From Deltaproteobacteria bacterium (GTDB lineage: Bacteria; Myxococcota; Myxococcia; SLRQ01), in NCBI GenBank assembly GCA_007128675.1, contig SKWY01000087.1, positions 1 through 6,231 on the forward strand: a stretch of DNA of 6,231 bases, read 5' to 3'. The position numbers were made by a program, and so were the translations under genes. The notes below the pieces were generated by a model that did not search any database, had not been told where the DNA came from, and saw only the letters and a program-made list of their open reading frames with translations. Numbering within the stretch: the first letter of the stretch is position 1; every line of letters begins with the position of its first letter. Positions 5,559 to 6,231 of this stretch are shown piece after piece.

Positions 5559-6231
5559 AAACCTGGACGGCGAACTCTCGAAGAACCTTTGTAAGGGATG
5601 TCTTTCGATCGGTGCTGGCCGTTCGCTCTCCGATGATGAGGGCGCAGGGCAGATGGTACGTCCCAGCCGAAAAGGTCTTGGGACGCATTCCCGGGACGAC
5701 AACCGAGCGAGCGGGAATATGTCCCTTGAAGACCTTCTCTTCCTCGCCTCGCACGTCGATCACCTGTGTGGAACCGGTCAGTACCGTGCCCGCGGCCAGC
5801 ACTGCCTCTTCCTCGACGCGCACTCCCTCGACCACTATGGAGCGGCTCCCGATGAAGGCGCCGTCTTCGATGATCACCGGGTTCGCACCCGCAGGCTCGA
5901 GGACGCCGCCTATTCCAACGCCACCCGATAGATGGACCCCGGATCCGATCTGCGCGCACGAGCCCACCGTGGCCCATGTATCCACCATGGTACCAGCGCC
6001 GACGTATGCGCCGATGTTGACGTAGCCGGGCATCACTACCACTCCACGTTCGCAGTGCGCGCCATGCCTGATTGTTCCAGGCGGCACGACTCGTACCCCA
6101 GCCGCCGCGAGGTTCTTCTTGAGCGGGATCTTGTCGTGGTACTCGAAGGGGCCGATCTCGATCGTCTCCATTTTTGCCAGCGAGAAGTAGAGGAGGATAG
6201 CCTGGCGAGCCCAGGCGTTGACCTGCCAGCC
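5557..6231 (-). CDS. dapD: Tetrahydrodipicolinate N-succinyltransferase, 5' truncated by window edge
   Basis: The enzyme transfers succinyl from succinyl-CoA to 2,3,4,5-tetrahydropyridine-2,6-dicarboxylate in the succinylase branch of lysine and meso-diaminopimelate synthesis, in the cytosol. The visible 224 C-terminal residues carry the family's hallmark run: FHDKIPLK-like FEYHDKIPLKKN, then RVVPPGTIRHGA, MPGYVNIGAYVGAGTMVDTW, ATVGSCAQIGSGVHLSGGVG and VLEPAGANPVIIEDGAFIGS. VVEGVRVEEEAVLAAGTVL and the closing IPARSVVVPG follow. These are the hexapeptide turns of a left-handed parallel beta-helix. An ATG at 6171 is internal, because the frame continues upstream as GWQVNAWARQAILLYFSLAK, which also matches DapD. 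About 50-70 N-terminal residues should lie outside the window. The stop is TGA at 5557-5559. Confidence 0.96.
   Translation of the reverse strand, partial: GWQVNAWARQAILLYFSLAKMETIEIGPFEYHDKIPLKKNLAAAGVRVVPPGTIRHGAHCERGVVVMPGYVNIGAYVGAGTMVDTWATVGSCAQIGSGVHLSGGVGIGGVLEPAGANPVIIEDGAFIGSRSIVVEGVRVEEEAVLAAGTVLTGSTQVIDVRGEEEKVFKGHIPARSVVVPGMRPKTFSAGTYHLPCALIIGERTASTDRKTSLTKVLREFAVQV

Noticed and set aside
5258..5977. 239-codon open frame on the - strand
   Set aside because: It overlaps the dapD frame and the 3' end of the membrane protein. Its Arg/Gly/Ser-rich composition is typical of an out-of-frame translation, while dapD is certain.

Overview
The window suggests a GC-rich Gram-negative bacterium of the old Deltaproteobacteria, most likely a myxobacterium-like or related lineage. 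The reasons are a Cys-rich exported protein with a low-complexity Asn/Gly/Glu linker, a succinylase-pathway DapD, and strong C/G preference at many third codon positions. This placement is inferred from style of genes, not from a marker gene.

Layout. Positions 1-688 (+) hold the 3' part of a Cys-rich, probably surface or lipoprotein gene. It begins inside eight perfect copies of a 15-bp tandem repeat encoding the pentapeptide NGENG. A 109-bp gap follows, carrying two copies of a 29-bp direct repeat, the second ending on the stop codon of the next gene. Positions 798-3814 (-) form a two-gene operon: a type I phosphomannose isomerase (manA), then a 566-residue sugar-phosphate nucleotidyltransferase-like protein whose ATG overlaps the manA stop codon by one base (TAATG). 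Upstream on the same strand, after a 205-bp gap with several hairpins, is a 65-residue Cys-rich protein of the DUF6485 type (4020-4217). It is divergent, across 145 bp, from a membrane protein with a TerB-like C-terminal domain (4363-5529, +). That divergent gap holds a 19-bp perfect dyad and a strong ribosome binding site feeding a 17-codon ORF that overlaps the start of the membrane protein. The last feature is dapD (-), convergent with the membrane protein across 27 bp and cut at its 5' end by the window edge.

How the genes may work together. The manA/nucleotidyltransferase pair looks like a module making or consuming sugar phosphates for activated sugars, possibly toward GDP-mannose or another nucleotide sugar for polysaccharide. 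ManA gives mannose-6-phosphate, but no phosphomannomutase is present to complete such a route. DapD belongs to lysine/meso-diaminopimelate synthesis. The Cys-rich exported protein, DUF6485 protein and membrane protein have no function I can assign. I see no CRISPR array, tRNA, rRNA, transposase, phage gene or recognisable defence system. The most notable items are the in-frame tandem repeat, the atypical nucleotidyltransferase, the uncharacterised membrane/TerB-like protein with its upstream mini-ORF, and several unexplained inverted and direct repeats.
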